Source: JBEAOO01 sp041164825 (GTDB taxonomy: Bacteria; Pseudomonadota; Gammaproteobacteria; Burkholderiales; Burkholderiaceae_C). From it: DNA of 28,556 bases. Below, piece by piece: positions 13,054-20,916 of the stretch. Under the pieces are notes generated by a model. The model was not told the origin of the DNA and did not search any database. It worked only from the letters and a program-made list of their open reading frames with translations. The DNA is taken from positions 1-28,556 of the forward strand of contig JBEAOO010000359.1 in NCBI GenBank assembly GCA_041164825.1. The letters run 5' to 3'. Position 1 is the first letter of the stretch, and the number at the start of each line of letters is the position of its first letter. Position numbers and translations under genes: made by a program.

Positions 13054-14118
13054 TCAGGCCGCTTCGGTGCTCAACGACGCGAGGTCGATCACAAAGCGGT
13101 AGTGCACATCACTTTTCAGCATGCGCTCAAACGCGCTGTTGATGTCTTGGATGCGGATGACTTCGACCTCGGCCGTGATGCTGTGCTGGGCGCAAAAATC
13201 GAGCATCGCCTGCGTCTCGGCGATGCCGCCGATCAGCGACCCCGCCACCGATCGGCGGCCCAGCACCAGCGGGGCGCTGTGCAGCGCGGGCTCCAGCGGG
13301 CCGAGGTAGCCGAGCATCACCAGCGTGCCGCCGGTGGCCAGCGTGGGCACATAGGGGTTCACGTCGTGCAGCGTGGGCACGGTGTCCAAGATCAGGTCGA
13401 ACTGGCCCGCCACGGCGGCCATTTGCGCCGCGTCGGTGGAGAGCACGATGTGGTCGGCGCCCAGGCTCCGCGCGTCGTCCTCTTTGCCCGGCGAGCGGGT
13501 GAACAGCGTCACCTCGGCGCCCATGGCCTTGGCCAGCTTCAGGCCCATGTGGCCGAGGCCGCCCAGGCCCACCACTGCCACGCGGCTGCCTGGGCCCACT
13601 TGCCAATGGCGCAGCGGCGAGTAGGTGGTGATGCCGGCGCACAGCAGCGGCGCGGCAGCGGCCAGGTCGAGGCCCTCGGGCACTTTCAGCACGAAGTCTT
13701 GGCTGACCACCATCGATTCGGAATAGCCCCCTTGTGTGGCCGTGCCGTCAACGCGGTCGACCGCGTTGTAGGTGTAGGTGGCGCCGCTCTCGCAGTATTG
13801 CTGCCAGCCTTTGCCACAGGCCGCGCAGTGGCCGCAGGCATCGACCATGCAGCCCACGCCCACGGCGTCGCCCACCCGCAAGCGCGTCACGTCCGAGCCC
13901 ACGGCGCTGACGCGGCCGATGACCTCGTGGCCCGGCACCATCGGGTAGCTGGCGTTGTGCCAGTCGTTGCGGGCGTTGTGCAGGTCGGAGTGGCAAACGC
14001 CGCAGTAGAGGATCTCGATCACCACGTCGCCAGGCCGCGGGTCGCGGCGCACAAAGTGGAACAAACCCAGCGGGCTGGTGGGCGAGGTGGCGGCGTAGCT
14101 GCGGATGGGGTGGGTCAT
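13054..14118 (-). CDS. Zinc-dependent alcohol dehydrogenase / NADPH-type aldehyde reductase (YahK/CAD-like)
   Basis: The 354-aa enzyme belongs to the medium-chain dehydrogenase superfamily, cinnamyl-alcohol-dehydrogenase/YahK branch, whose members reduce aldehydes to alcohols. Catalytic-zinc ligands are visible at C42 (GVCHSD), H64-E65 (PGHE) and C160 (LLCAG). Structural-zinc cysteines are C95, C98, C101 and C109. The Rossmann motif GLGGLG is at 184-189, followed by FTRSPGKE, a loop type that fits NADPH rather than NADH. The substrate cannot be told. It is the second gene of a minus-strand pair with the MFS exporter (45-base gap), both divergent from the LysR regulator, which suggests a detoxification or efflux unit. 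It has no evident link to flagella. Confidence 0.93.
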   Translation of the reverse strand: MTHPIRSYAATSPTSPLGLFHFVRRDPRPGDVVIEILYCGVCHSDLHNARNDWHNASYPMVPGHEVIGRVSAVGSDVTRLRVGDAVGVGCMVDACGHCAACGKGWQQYCESGATYTYNAVDRVDGTATQGGYSESMVVSQDFVLKVPEGLDLAAAAPLLCAGITTYSPLRHWQVGPGSRVAVVGLGGLGHMGLKLAKAMGAEVTLFTRSPGKEDDARSLGADHIVLSTDAAQMAAVAGQFDLILDTVPTLHDVNPYVPTLATGGTLVMLGYLGPLEPALHSAPLVLGRRSVAGSLIGGIAETQAMLDFCAQHSITAEVEVIRIQDINSAFERMLKSDVHYRFVIDLASLSTEAA

Positions 14119-14163
14119 GGGGCGCGGTTCGTTCAGACAGAAGGACAGAAGAAGTCGTGAGGC

Positions 14164-15645
14164 TCAGCGGCCCGATGGCGCGGCATGTGGCGTGGCGTGT
14201 GGCACGGGCCCGGGGTGGCCTTCTGTTCGGCGACGCACCACGAACAGCCACACCACCACGAGCGAGAACGCCAACAGGAGTGCGCCCGCCGACAGGGCCC
14301 TGGCCACGCGGTGCGCCAGATCTGCCCCGGCATCTGCCCCGGCAGCAGCAGGGGTGTCGGCAAACACCACCACCAGCAGGCTCAAGCCCAAGGCGCTGCC
14401 CAGTTGGTGAGCCACGTTGACCAGGCCCGAGGCGGCACCCGCGTCTTGCGGCGCCACGCCGGAGACGGCGGCCACCGTGAGCGGGCTGAGCGCAGCGCCC
14501 TGCCCCGCGCCGATCAACAACATCGGCAAGGCCACGCCCAGCCAATAAGGGGTGTGCGCCGTGAGCTGCGCCAACCACGCCATGCCCAGCACACACAGGC
14601 CCAAACCTGCGGCCAACAAGCGTGCATGGCCAAAGCGACGGCTCAGGCGCGGCACCGCCAGAGCCACGGCAAAGTTCACCACCGTGGCGGGCAAAAACGC
14701 CAGCCCCGCTTGCAGCGGCCGCAGGCCCAGCACGCCCTGCAAATACTGCGTGGTGTAGAACCAGAAGCCGATCATGCCGCCCAAAAACAGCAGCCGTGCG
14801 GCCAAGGCGCCCGCACGCTCGCGGCTGGCCAACAGGTGCAGCGGCAGCAGCGGCTGGGCGGCGCGCGCTTCATGCAAAAAGAACACCAGCAGCAGCCCGC
14901 CCGCGGCCACCAAAGCCGCCAGCGTGATCGGCGCGAACCAACCCATGTCTGTGGCATCGGCGGCGTGAATGAGCCCATACACCAGCGCCAGCATGCCGAG
15001 CGTGGAGGTGATTGCGCCGGGCAGGTCGAGCGCGCCCGCGCGGCGTGGCGACTCGGCCACGTGGCGGTGCGCCACCCACAGCAGCAGCGCGCCGATCGGC
15101 AGGTTGATGAAAAAACCCACCCGCCAGGAGCTGAGATCGGCGATGACGCCGCCGAGCACCAGGCCCACGCTGCTGGCGATGCCGGCGGTGGCGCCGTACA
15201 GGCCCAAGGCGCGGGTGCGTGCCGGGCCTTCGGCAAAGTGGGTGGCCAACAAGGCCAGGGTGGACGGGGCCAGCAGCGCCGCGCCCGCGCCCTGCAGCGC
15301 ACGCGCCACCACCAGCCACGCTGCACTGGGCGCCGCGCCAACGGCCAGCGACGCGACCGTGAACAGCGCCAATCCGGCCATGAACACACGGCGCCGGCCG
15401 AGCACATCGCCCGCCCGCGCGCCCAAGAGCAGCAAGCCCCCCAAGGCCAGCGTGTAGGCGTTGTGCACCCAGGCCAAGCCGGTGGCGCTGAAGCCCAAGC
15501 CATCACGGATCTGCGGCAGCGCGGTGATGACGATCGAGATGTCGATCACGATCATCGCGTAACTGGCGAGGATCAGAGCCAGCAACGGGCCGCTGCGCTG
15601 GACGGCGGGCGCGGCACTTGCGGATGGGCTGGCGGCATGGGGCAT
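14164..15645 (-). CDS. MFS drug exporter, DHA2 (14-TMS) type
   Basis: The 493-aa polytopic inner-membrane protein begins with a short Ala/Ser/Pro tail and then repeated hydrophobic helices, consistent with the 14-span DHA2 drug:H+ antiporter family. The first span carries ALILASYAMIVIDISIVITA, typical of the group, and the loop after helix 2 has the MFS motif A form GARAGDVLGRRRVF. A long Leu/Ala-rich set of spans ends near residue 480 with an Arg-rich cytoplasmic tail. I prefer ATG at 15645 (MPHAAS...) over a TTG at 15663. The substrate is unknown. It is head-to-head with the LysR gene across a 110-base gap and upstream of the dehydrogenase on the same strand. Confidence 0.9.
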   Translation of the reverse strand: MPHAASPSASAAPAVQRSGPLLALILASYAMIVIDISIVITALPQIRDGLGFSATGLAWVHNAYTLALGGLLLLGARAGDVLGRRRVFMAGLALFTVASLAVGAAPSAAWLVVARALQGAGAALLAPSTLALLATHFAEGPARTRALGLYGATAGIASSVGLVLGGVIADLSSWRVGFFINLPIGALLLWVAHRHVAESPRRAGALDLPGAITSTLGMLALVYGLIHAADATDMGWFAPITLAALVAAGGLLLVFFLHEARAAQPLLPLHLLASRERAGALAARLLFLGGMIGFWFYTTQYLQGVLGLRPLQAGLAFLPATVVNFAVALAVPRLSRRFGHARLLAAGLGLCVLGMAWLAQLTAHTPYWLGVALPMLLIGAGQGAALSPLTVAAVSGVAPQDAGAASGLVNVAHQLGSALGLSLLVVVFADTPAAAGADAGADLAHRVARALSAGALLLAFSLVVVWLFVVRRRTEGHPGPVPHATPHAAPSGR

Positions 15646-15715
15646 GGCCCGCACTGTAGACAAGCCGGCATCAAGGCACTAGCCCACACCACCTTGCACC
15701 AGCAACAAGCTGAAC

Positions 15716-15726
15716 TTGATAATCAA
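15716..15726. promoter_or_regulatory. Candidate LysR operator in the divergent MFS/lysR gap
   Basis: TTGATAATCAA is an 11-base perfect palindrome about 30 bases upstream of the LysR ATG, in the only gap between the divergent genes. A related half-site, ATCAAG (15670-15675), lies about 40 bases away toward the exporter. LysR regulators usually bind T-N11-A palindromes in such divergent gaps. The assignment is positional and by symmetry only. Confidence 0.45.
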
Positions 15727-15755
15727 CGCCTCATCCAGCAGGGAAGCTGCGCGCC

Positions 15756-16754
15756 ATGGCGATCAACGAATGGAAGTCCCTGGCCACGCTGGCCAAGGCG
15801 GTGGAACTGGGCAGCCTGCGGCGCGCGGCGGTGGCGCTGGGCGTGTCGCCACAAGCGGCCAGCCAAACCCTGGCCCAGCTCGAAGCACATGTGGGCGTGC
15901 GGCTGTTGCACCGCACGACGCGCCAGCTCGCGCTCACCGAAGCGGGAGAACAGCTGCTGGCCACCACGCAGCCCGCGCTCGCCACGCTGGAGCGCGCCTT
16001 GCAGCGCGCGCGCGGCGCGCAAGACGACATGGCCGGGCCGCTGCGCATCGTCGGCCCGCACTCGGGCTTTGCGCCGGTGCTGTGGCCGGTGATCGATGCC
16101 TTTTGCCAGCTGCACCCCGAGGTGCAGCCCGATGTGCAGCTCGACGACCGCATCGGCAACTGGGTGCAAGACCGCGTGGATGTGGGTTTTCGCATCGGCG
16201 CGCCGCCCGACGACGGGCTGATCGGGCGGCGGCTGTTCCCGGTGCAATTGCTGATCTGCGCGGCGCCGTCTTACATCGCCCGCTGGGGTGCGCCGGCCAG
16301 CCTGGCGGCGCTGGCCGCCACGCACCGCTGCAGCGTGTTTCGCCACCCCGCCACCGGCCAACCGCTGCCCTGGTTCGTCACGGTGGACGGCCGTGTGCAG
16401 CAACTCGACCTGCCCGCCGCCTTGAGCACCAACCACGCCGAGCTGGAGTTGCAGGCCACGCTCAGTGGCCAGGTGATTGCGCAACTCGCGGGCCTCAGCG
16501 CCGCCGCCCCCATCCGGGCCGGCCAGCTGGTGCCGCTGCTGAACGCGCACGCCACCGAGCACATGAGCGTGCACCTCTATTACGGCAGCCGCCAAGCGCA
16601 GCCGCGCCGCGTGCGCGCGTTCATCGACTTCGCGATTGAGCGCTTGTCGGGGGCATCGGAATGGGTGTTGAGCGCGCGGGAGTTGGGCGCAGCCGCCTCC
16701 CTGCCCAAGGCCCGCGCAGCGCGCAACCGGCCCGCCGCACGAGGCGAGGCCTAG
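15756..16754 (+). CDS. LysR-family transcriptional regulator
   Basis: The 332-aa protein has an N-terminal winged helix-turn-helix (residues 1-62, with SLRRAAVALGVSPQAASQ as the HTH and RLLHRTTRQLALTEAG as the wing) and a periplasmic-binding-like effector domain (about 92-300). The first residues (INEWKSLATLAKAVELGSL) are typical of the LysR subgroup that controls divergent oxidoreductase or efflux genes. The C-terminal 25 residues are Ala/Arg-rich and beyond the usual domain. It is divergent from the MFS/dehydrogenase pair and probably regulates it; the inducer is unknown. Its stop codon overlaps the fliE stop on the other strand in the tetranucleotide CTAG (16751-16754). Confidence 0.93.
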   Translation: MAINEWKSLATLAKAVELGSLRRAAVALGVSPQAASQTLAQLEAHVGVRLLHRTTRQLALTEAGEQLLATTQPALATLERALQRARGAQDDMAGPLRIVGPHSGFAPVLWPVIDAFCQLHPEVQPDVQLDDRIGNWVQDRVDVGFRIGAPPDDGLIGRRLFPVQLLICAAPSYIARWGAPASLAALAATHRCSVFRHPATGQPLPWFVTVDGRVQQLDLPAALSTNHAELELQATLSGQVIAQLAGLSAAAPIRAGQLVPLLNAHATEHMSVHLYYGSRQAQPRRVRAFIDFAIERLSGASEWVLSARELGAAASLPKARAARNRPAARGEA

Positions 16755-17074
16755 ACCTGCATGTTCATGATCTCGCTGTACGACTGCACCATGCGGTTGC
16801 GCACTTGCAGCGTGGCGGCGAAGCCGATCTGGGCTTTTTGCATCGCCACCATGGTGTCTTCGAGGCTGACCGTGGGGTTGCCCATTTGCACCTCGCGTTG
16901 CATGGCTTCGGCGGTGTTTTGGTCGTTGCTGACGGTGCGGATGGCTTGGGTCAGTGCCTGCTGAAAGCCACCGCCTTCGGTGGCGGTGGCGCGCTTGAGC
17001 GGCTGGCCGTCCGGCGCCAAGCCGGCGCGGGCGGCGGCCTGGGCGAAATCGAAGGGTTTGAGGGTGACGTTCAT
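16751..17074 (-). CDS. fliE: Flagellar basal-body protein FliE
   Basis: FliE is the small protein that joins the MS ring to the rod and is exported early. The product is 107 aa, the normal size, with the C-terminal signature (NPTVSLEDTMVAMQKAQIGF, then ATLQVRNRMVQSYSEIMNMQV) very clear. The start at 17074 is set by GGAG seven bases upstream in the coding direction and by the family length; the longer open frame reaching 17227 adds 51 atypical residues. FliE is on the minus strand, divergent from fliF across 204 bases and tail-to-tail with lysR, so it is the outermost gene of the basal-body cluster next to the inserted cassette. Confidence 0.95.
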   Translation of the reverse strand: MNVTLKPFDFAQAAARAGLAPDGQPLKRATATEGGGFQQALTQAIRTVSNDQNTAEAMQREVQMGNPTVSLEDTMVAMQKAQIGFAATLQVRNRMVQSYSEIMNMQV

Positions 17075-17278
17075 GGTGGCACTCCGGCTCGGGGGCCACC
17101 CGGGGTGGCGGCACGTTGAGGGAACGGGTGCCATCCTAGCCAGATCAGTGCGCCGAGATGGTGCGAACTGGGGCGGCTTGGGGGTGTTGATCGGTGCTTT
17201 GCTTCGGTCGGGGATTCGAATAATCAAGTCCAGAAACGGGGCGCTGGCCGCCCCTCATGAACTTGAGCCTTTGACCCC
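17075..17278. promoter_or_regulatory. Divergent fliE/fliF promoter region
   Basis: This gap must hold promoters for fliE (leftward) and the fliF operon (rightward). The only AT-rich part is around 17211-17224 (ATTCGAATAATCAA), where a weak AATAAT -10-like hexamer is visible without a convincing -35. No sigma-28 box and no GG-N10-GC sigma-54 element was found. A small GGGGCG/CGCCCC hairpin lies at about 17237-17252 in the fliF leader. Class-2 control by FlhDC is usual in related bacteria, but I cannot read a site. Confidence 0.5.
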
Positions 17279-18991
17279 ATGGACGACAACGCCCTTGCCC
17301 TGAACACCCCAAACGCCTTGGCCGACAAGCCGCTGGGCGTGATGGCGCGTGTGGCCGCTTTGCCGCCGCAAAAGAAGCTCGCCCTGGGTGGCGGCACGGC
17401 CGCGATCGTGGCCATCGTGCTGGCCATGGGCCTGTGGAGCAGCCAGGGCGACTACAAGGTGCTCTACACCAACCTGTCTGACAAAGACGGGGGCGCCGTG
17501 GTGGCCCAGCTGACACAGATGAACATCCCGTACAAGTACGCCGACGGCGGCGCGGCCATTTTGGTGCCCGCCGCGCAGGTGCACGATGTGCGCCTGAAGC
17601 TCGCCAGCGCCGGCCTGCCCAAGGGCTCGGTGGTGGGGTTTGAGTTGATGGACGGCGCGCGCTTTGGCCAAACGCAGTTCCAGGAGCGGCTGACCTTCCA
17701 GCGCGGTTTGGAGGGCGAACTGACCCGCTCGATCCAGGCCATGCCCTCGGTGGAGGCCGCCCGCGTGCACCTGGCGCTGCCCAACCAAAATGGCTTCTTC
17801 CGCGAGCAACAAAAGCCCAGCGCGTCGGTGATGCTGACGCTGCGCCCGGGCCATGTGCTCGACCGCTCGCAGGTGGCCGGCATCGTGCATTTGATTTCGT
17901 CGAGCGTGCCCGAGCTCAACGCCAAGGCCGTCAGCATCCTCGACCAGAACGGCACCCTGCTCTCGCAGTCGCCCGATGGCCAGGGCGGGCTGGACGAAAA
18001 GCAGCTGCAGTACGTGAACCAGATCGAGAGCGGCTACACCAAGCGCATTCTGGATTTGCTGGAGCCCGTGGTGGGCCGCGACAACCTGCGCGCCACCGTG
18101 ACGGCCGAGGTCGACTTCTCGCAGACCGATGCCACGTCTGAGGAGTTCAAGCCCAACCAGGGCGCGAACGCCACGGCGGCCGTGCGCAGCCAACAAACCA
18201 ATGAACAAAGCGGCGCCACGGCGGCCCCCGCCACCGGCATTCCGGGTGCCGCCAGCAACCAGCCGCCGCAGCCCGCCACCGCGCCGCTCAACGGCGCCGC
18301 CCAACCGCTGCAAACCGCGCAAAACGGCCAGCCCGGCAGCAGCAGCCGGCGCGACAACACCACCAACTTCGAGGTCGACAAAACCGTGCGCGTGACGCGC
18401 GGCGCGATGGGCAGCGTCAAGCGCGTCAACGCGGCCGTGGTGGTGAACTTCAAGGCCAGCACCGACAAAAAAGGCAAGACCACGCAGGTGGCGTTGAGCC
18501 CGGAAGAGATCGAGAACCTGACCAGCCTGGTGCGCGAGAGCGTGGGCTTCAAACAAGACCGCGGCGACTCGGTGAAGGTGATCTCGGCGCCCTTCCAGGT
18601 GCCGGTGGACGAGAACAAAGACCTGCCGGTGTGGAAGCAGCCCGAGACGCTGAACCTGCTGCGCACCGCGGCTGTGCCCACGGGCCTGGCGTTGGTGGCG
18701 CTGCTGGTGGTGTTCGGCATCATCCGCCCGGCCATCAAGGCGCTGGAGCCGCCCAAGCCGCCCGAGCCCGAACGCAACGCCGACGGCAGTCTGGTGAACC
18801 CCAACGGCAGCCAACTCAATGCGGTGGTGGGCGACGACGAAGAGCTGCCCGGGCTGGAAGGCCCGGACGTCAAAGCCATCGCCGACGCCCGCACCGCCGA
18901 GAACCTGGAGCGCGCCAAGTTGTTGGCCCGCGAGAACCCGATCGTGGTGGCCAACATCCTGCGCGGCTGGGTGAATGGCGAGCCCGCTTGA
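17279..18991 (+). CDS. fliF: Flagellar MS-ring protein FliF
   Basis: FliF builds the MS ring in the inner membrane and is the base for rotor and export gate. The 570-aa protein has a first membrane span (about residues 36-54), the periplasmic YscJ-like ring domains (GDYKVLYTNLSDKDGG onward, with GLPKGSVVGFELMD and FQRGLEGELTRSIQ), a Gln/Ala/Thr-rich low-complexity loop (about 295-360), a second span (about 467-484) and a cytoplasmic tail. The tail ends in ENLERAKLLARENPIVVANILRGWV-type sequence, the FliG-binding motif. The size is normal. It opens the rightward operon fliFGHIJK. The Shine-Dalgarno is weak. Confidence 0.97.
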   Translation: MDDNALALNTPNALADKPLGVMARVAALPPQKKLALGGGTAAIVAIVLAMGLWSSQGDYKVLYTNLSDKDGGAVVAQLTQMNIPYKYADGGAAILVPAAQVHDVRLKLASAGLPKGSVVGFELMDGARFGQTQFQERLTFQRGLEGELTRSIQAMPSVEAARVHLALPNQNGFFREQQKPSASVMLTLRPGHVLDRSQVAGIVHLISSSVPELNAKAVSILDQNGTLLSQSPDGQGGLDEKQLQYVNQIESGYTKRILDLLEPVVGRDNLRATVTAEVDFSQTDATSEEFKPNQGANATAAVRSQQTNEQSGATAAPATGIPGAASNQPPQPATAPLNGAAQPLQTAQNGQPGSSSRRDNTTNFEVDKTVRVTRGAMGSVKRVNAAVVVNFKASTDKKGKTTQVALSPEEIENLTSLVRESVGFKQDRGDSVKVISAPFQVPVDENKDLPVWKQPETLNLLRTAAVPTGLALVALLVVFGIIRPAIKALEPPKPPEPERNADGSLVNPNGSQLNAVVGDDEELPGLEGPDVKAIADARTAENLERAKLLARENPIVVANILRGWVNGEPA

Positions 18992-19032
18992 TCGCTTGAT
19001 ATTGCATCGCTTGCACTGAGGACACCCGCACC

Positions 19033-20028
19033 ATGGACGAGGACAAGGTCGAAGACGCAGCCATTCTGCTGATGTCGCTCGGCGAACACGAAGCCGCCGA
19101 AGTGTTCAAGCACCTGGGCCCGAAAGAGGTGCAGAAACTGGGCGAAACCATTGCCCGCCTGCGCTCGATTCCGCAAGAGCGTGTGGATGCGGTGATCAAC
19201 CGCTTTGGCGAGCAAAGCGAAGAACACGCCACGCTGGTGGCCGACACCGGCAGCTACGTGAAAAACGTGCTGCGCCTGGCGCTGGGCGACGACAAGGCCA
19301 ACCTGCTGATCGACCGCATCTTGCAGGGCAACGATGTCACCGGCATTGAGAGCCTGAAGTGGATGGATGCGAGCTCGGTGGCCGAGCTGCTGCGCAACGA
19401 GCACCCGCAAATTGCCGCCGCCATTTTGGTGCACCTCGATGCCGACCAAGTCACCGCCGTGCTCAAGGCCTTCACCGAGCGCCAGCGCAACGAGGTGCTG
19501 GTGCGCATTGCCACGCTCGACGGCATCCAGCCCACGGCGCTGCGCGACCTCAACGACGTGATGAGCCGCGTGCTGGCCAGTGGCGACAAGATGCGCCGCA
19601 GCACGCTGGGCGGCCCGCAGGCCGCGGCCGAGATCATCAACATGATGGGCTCGCAGATCGAGGTCTCGTCGCTCGACTACATCCGCGAGCTCGATGCCGA
19701 GCTGGCGCAGAAGATCCAGGACAACATGTTCACCTTCGACGATCTGGAGAAGATCGACGACCGCGGCATCCAGGCCGTGTTGAAGGAAGTGCAAAGCGAA
19801 TCGCTGGTGCTCGCACTCAAGGGCGCCTCGCCCGAGATGCGCGAGAAGGTGTTCCGCAACATGTCCAGCCGGGCGGCCGAAACACTGCGCGAAGACCTGG
19901 ACGGCCGCGGCCCGGTGCGCGTCAGCGAGGTGGAGGCCGAGCAGAAGGAAATGCTCAAGATCGTGCGCCGCCTGGCCGACGAAGGCACCATCACGCTGGT
20001 GACCGGAGGCGCCGATGACTTCCTCTAA
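19033..20028 (+). CDS. fliG: Flagellar motor switch protein FliG
   Basis: FliG is the rotor component that contacts MotA and sets torque and rotation direction. The 331-aa product has the expected three domains: an N-terminal FliF-binding domain (AAILLMSLGEHEAAEVFKHL near residues 10-29), a middle domain containing NEHPQIAAAILVHLDADQ (about 117-134) followed by the armadillo-like helices, and a C-terminal torque domain with ASPEMREKVFRNMSSRAAE (about 267-285). It starts 41 bases after fliF, and its last 14 bases overlap the fliH start, so fliG and fliH are probably translationally coupled. Confidence 0.97.
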   Translation: MDEDKVEDAAILLMSLGEHEAAEVFKHLGPKEVQKLGETIARLRSIPQERVDAVINRFGEQSEEHATLVADTGSYVKNVLRLALGDDKANLLIDRILQGNDVTGIESLKWMDASSVAELLRNEHPQIAAAILVHLDADQVTAVLKAFTERQRNEVLVRIATLDGIQPTALRDLNDVMSRVLASGDKMRRSTLGGPQAAAEIINMMGSQIEVSSLDYIRELDAELAQKIQDNMFTFDDLEKIDDRGIQAVLKEVQSESLVLALKGASPEMREKVFRNMSSRAAETLREDLDGRGPVRVSEVEAEQKEMLKIVRRLADEGTITLVTGGADDFL

Positions 20029-20911
20029 AGCGCGCCGCGATCTGCATGCGCCGCTGCCACCGGCGCCGCCCGCAGCACCGAAGGGAGCGTCGGTCTACAG
20101 CCGCTTCATCCCGAGCGAAGAGATCAGCCAATTCGCCGCCTGGACGCCGGGCTCGTTCAGCGATGCGCCAGCGCCGCAGCGCGGGGTGATCCACCCCGCC
20201 GCGGCCGCCGCGCTGGCCGCCCAAGCGGCCGCCGAAGCCGCCGCCCAAGCGGCCCAAGCCGCCGAGCAACTGGCTGCGGCCAGCGCCCCCAAGCCGAGCA
20301 CCGCCGAGGTGCTGGCCGAGGCCACCCATGCGGCGCGCCAAGGCGGCTACCAAGACGGCTACCGCGACGGCATGGCCGCGCTGGAGAGCTTCAAAAAAAC
20401 CTTCGCCACGCAGATGGCCGCACAAATTGGCGCGCTGATGGCGTCAGTGGGCGACGAGCTCGACGCGCTGCAACAAGACATCGCCCGCACCCTGGCCGTG
20501 ACCGCCACGCACCTGGCCCGCCAGATCGTGCGCAGCGAGCTGGTGACCCGGCCGGAGCAGGTGGTGCAGGTGGCCACCGAGACCATCGACACGCTGCTGC
20601 TGAGCGCACGCCACATCACGCTGCGCGTGCACCCGGACGATCAAACCTTGGTGGCGCAAGGCGCGGGTGAGTTGCTGAGCGCGCGCGGTGTGCGCCTGAT
20701 TGGCGACGACTCGATCTTGCGCGGCGGCTGCCTGGTGGAGAGCGACATCGGCGTGGTCGACGCGACGCTGCAAAGCCGCTGGCGCCGCAGCGCCGCACAG
20801 CTCGGCTGCGACGAAGCCTGGGACGCACCGGACCCCGCCGATGCGGCCGTGCCCGACGGCGACCCGCCCCACCACGGCGGCCACATCGCCGTGGACGACG
20901 ACGACTTTTGA
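20015..20911 (+). CDS. fliH: Flagellar export ATPase regulator FliH
   Basis: FliH is the stator that holds the ATPase FliI and links it to the C-ring. The 298-aa product has a Pro/Ala-rich N-terminal tail (about residues 1-65, including YSRFIPSEEISQFAAW), an Ala/Gln-rich helical section (about 66-110) with a G-x3-G-type stretch (GGYQDGYRDGMAALESF, about 110-126), and the C-terminal FliH/YscL domain (about 130-270). It is longer than the 235 residues of enteric FliH, mainly through the N-terminal region and a His/Asp-rich C-terminal tail. The 14-base overlap with fliG supports the start; a few downstream in-frame starts are possible. Confidence 0.93.
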   Translation: MTSSKARRDLHAPLPPAPPAAPKGASVYSRFIPSEEISQFAAWTPGSFSDAPAPQRGVIHPAAAAALAAQAAAEAAAQAAQAAEQLAAASAPKPSTAEVLAEATHAARQGGYQDGYRDGMAALESFKKTFATQMAAQIGALMASVGDELDALQQDIARTLAVTATHLARQIVRSELVTRPEQVVQVATETIDTLLLSARHITLRVHPDDQTLVAQGAGELLSARGVRLIGDDSILRGGCLVESDIGVVDATLQSRWRRSAAQLGCDEAWDAPDPADAAVPDGDPPHHGGHIAVDDDDF

Positions 20912-20916
20912 GCGCC

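Noticed and set aside
14185..16092. A 635-codon plus-strand open frame opposite the MFS exporter
   Set aside because: It is Gln/Arg/His-rich low complexity and antisense to a clear 14-span transporter, then runs out of frame into lysR.
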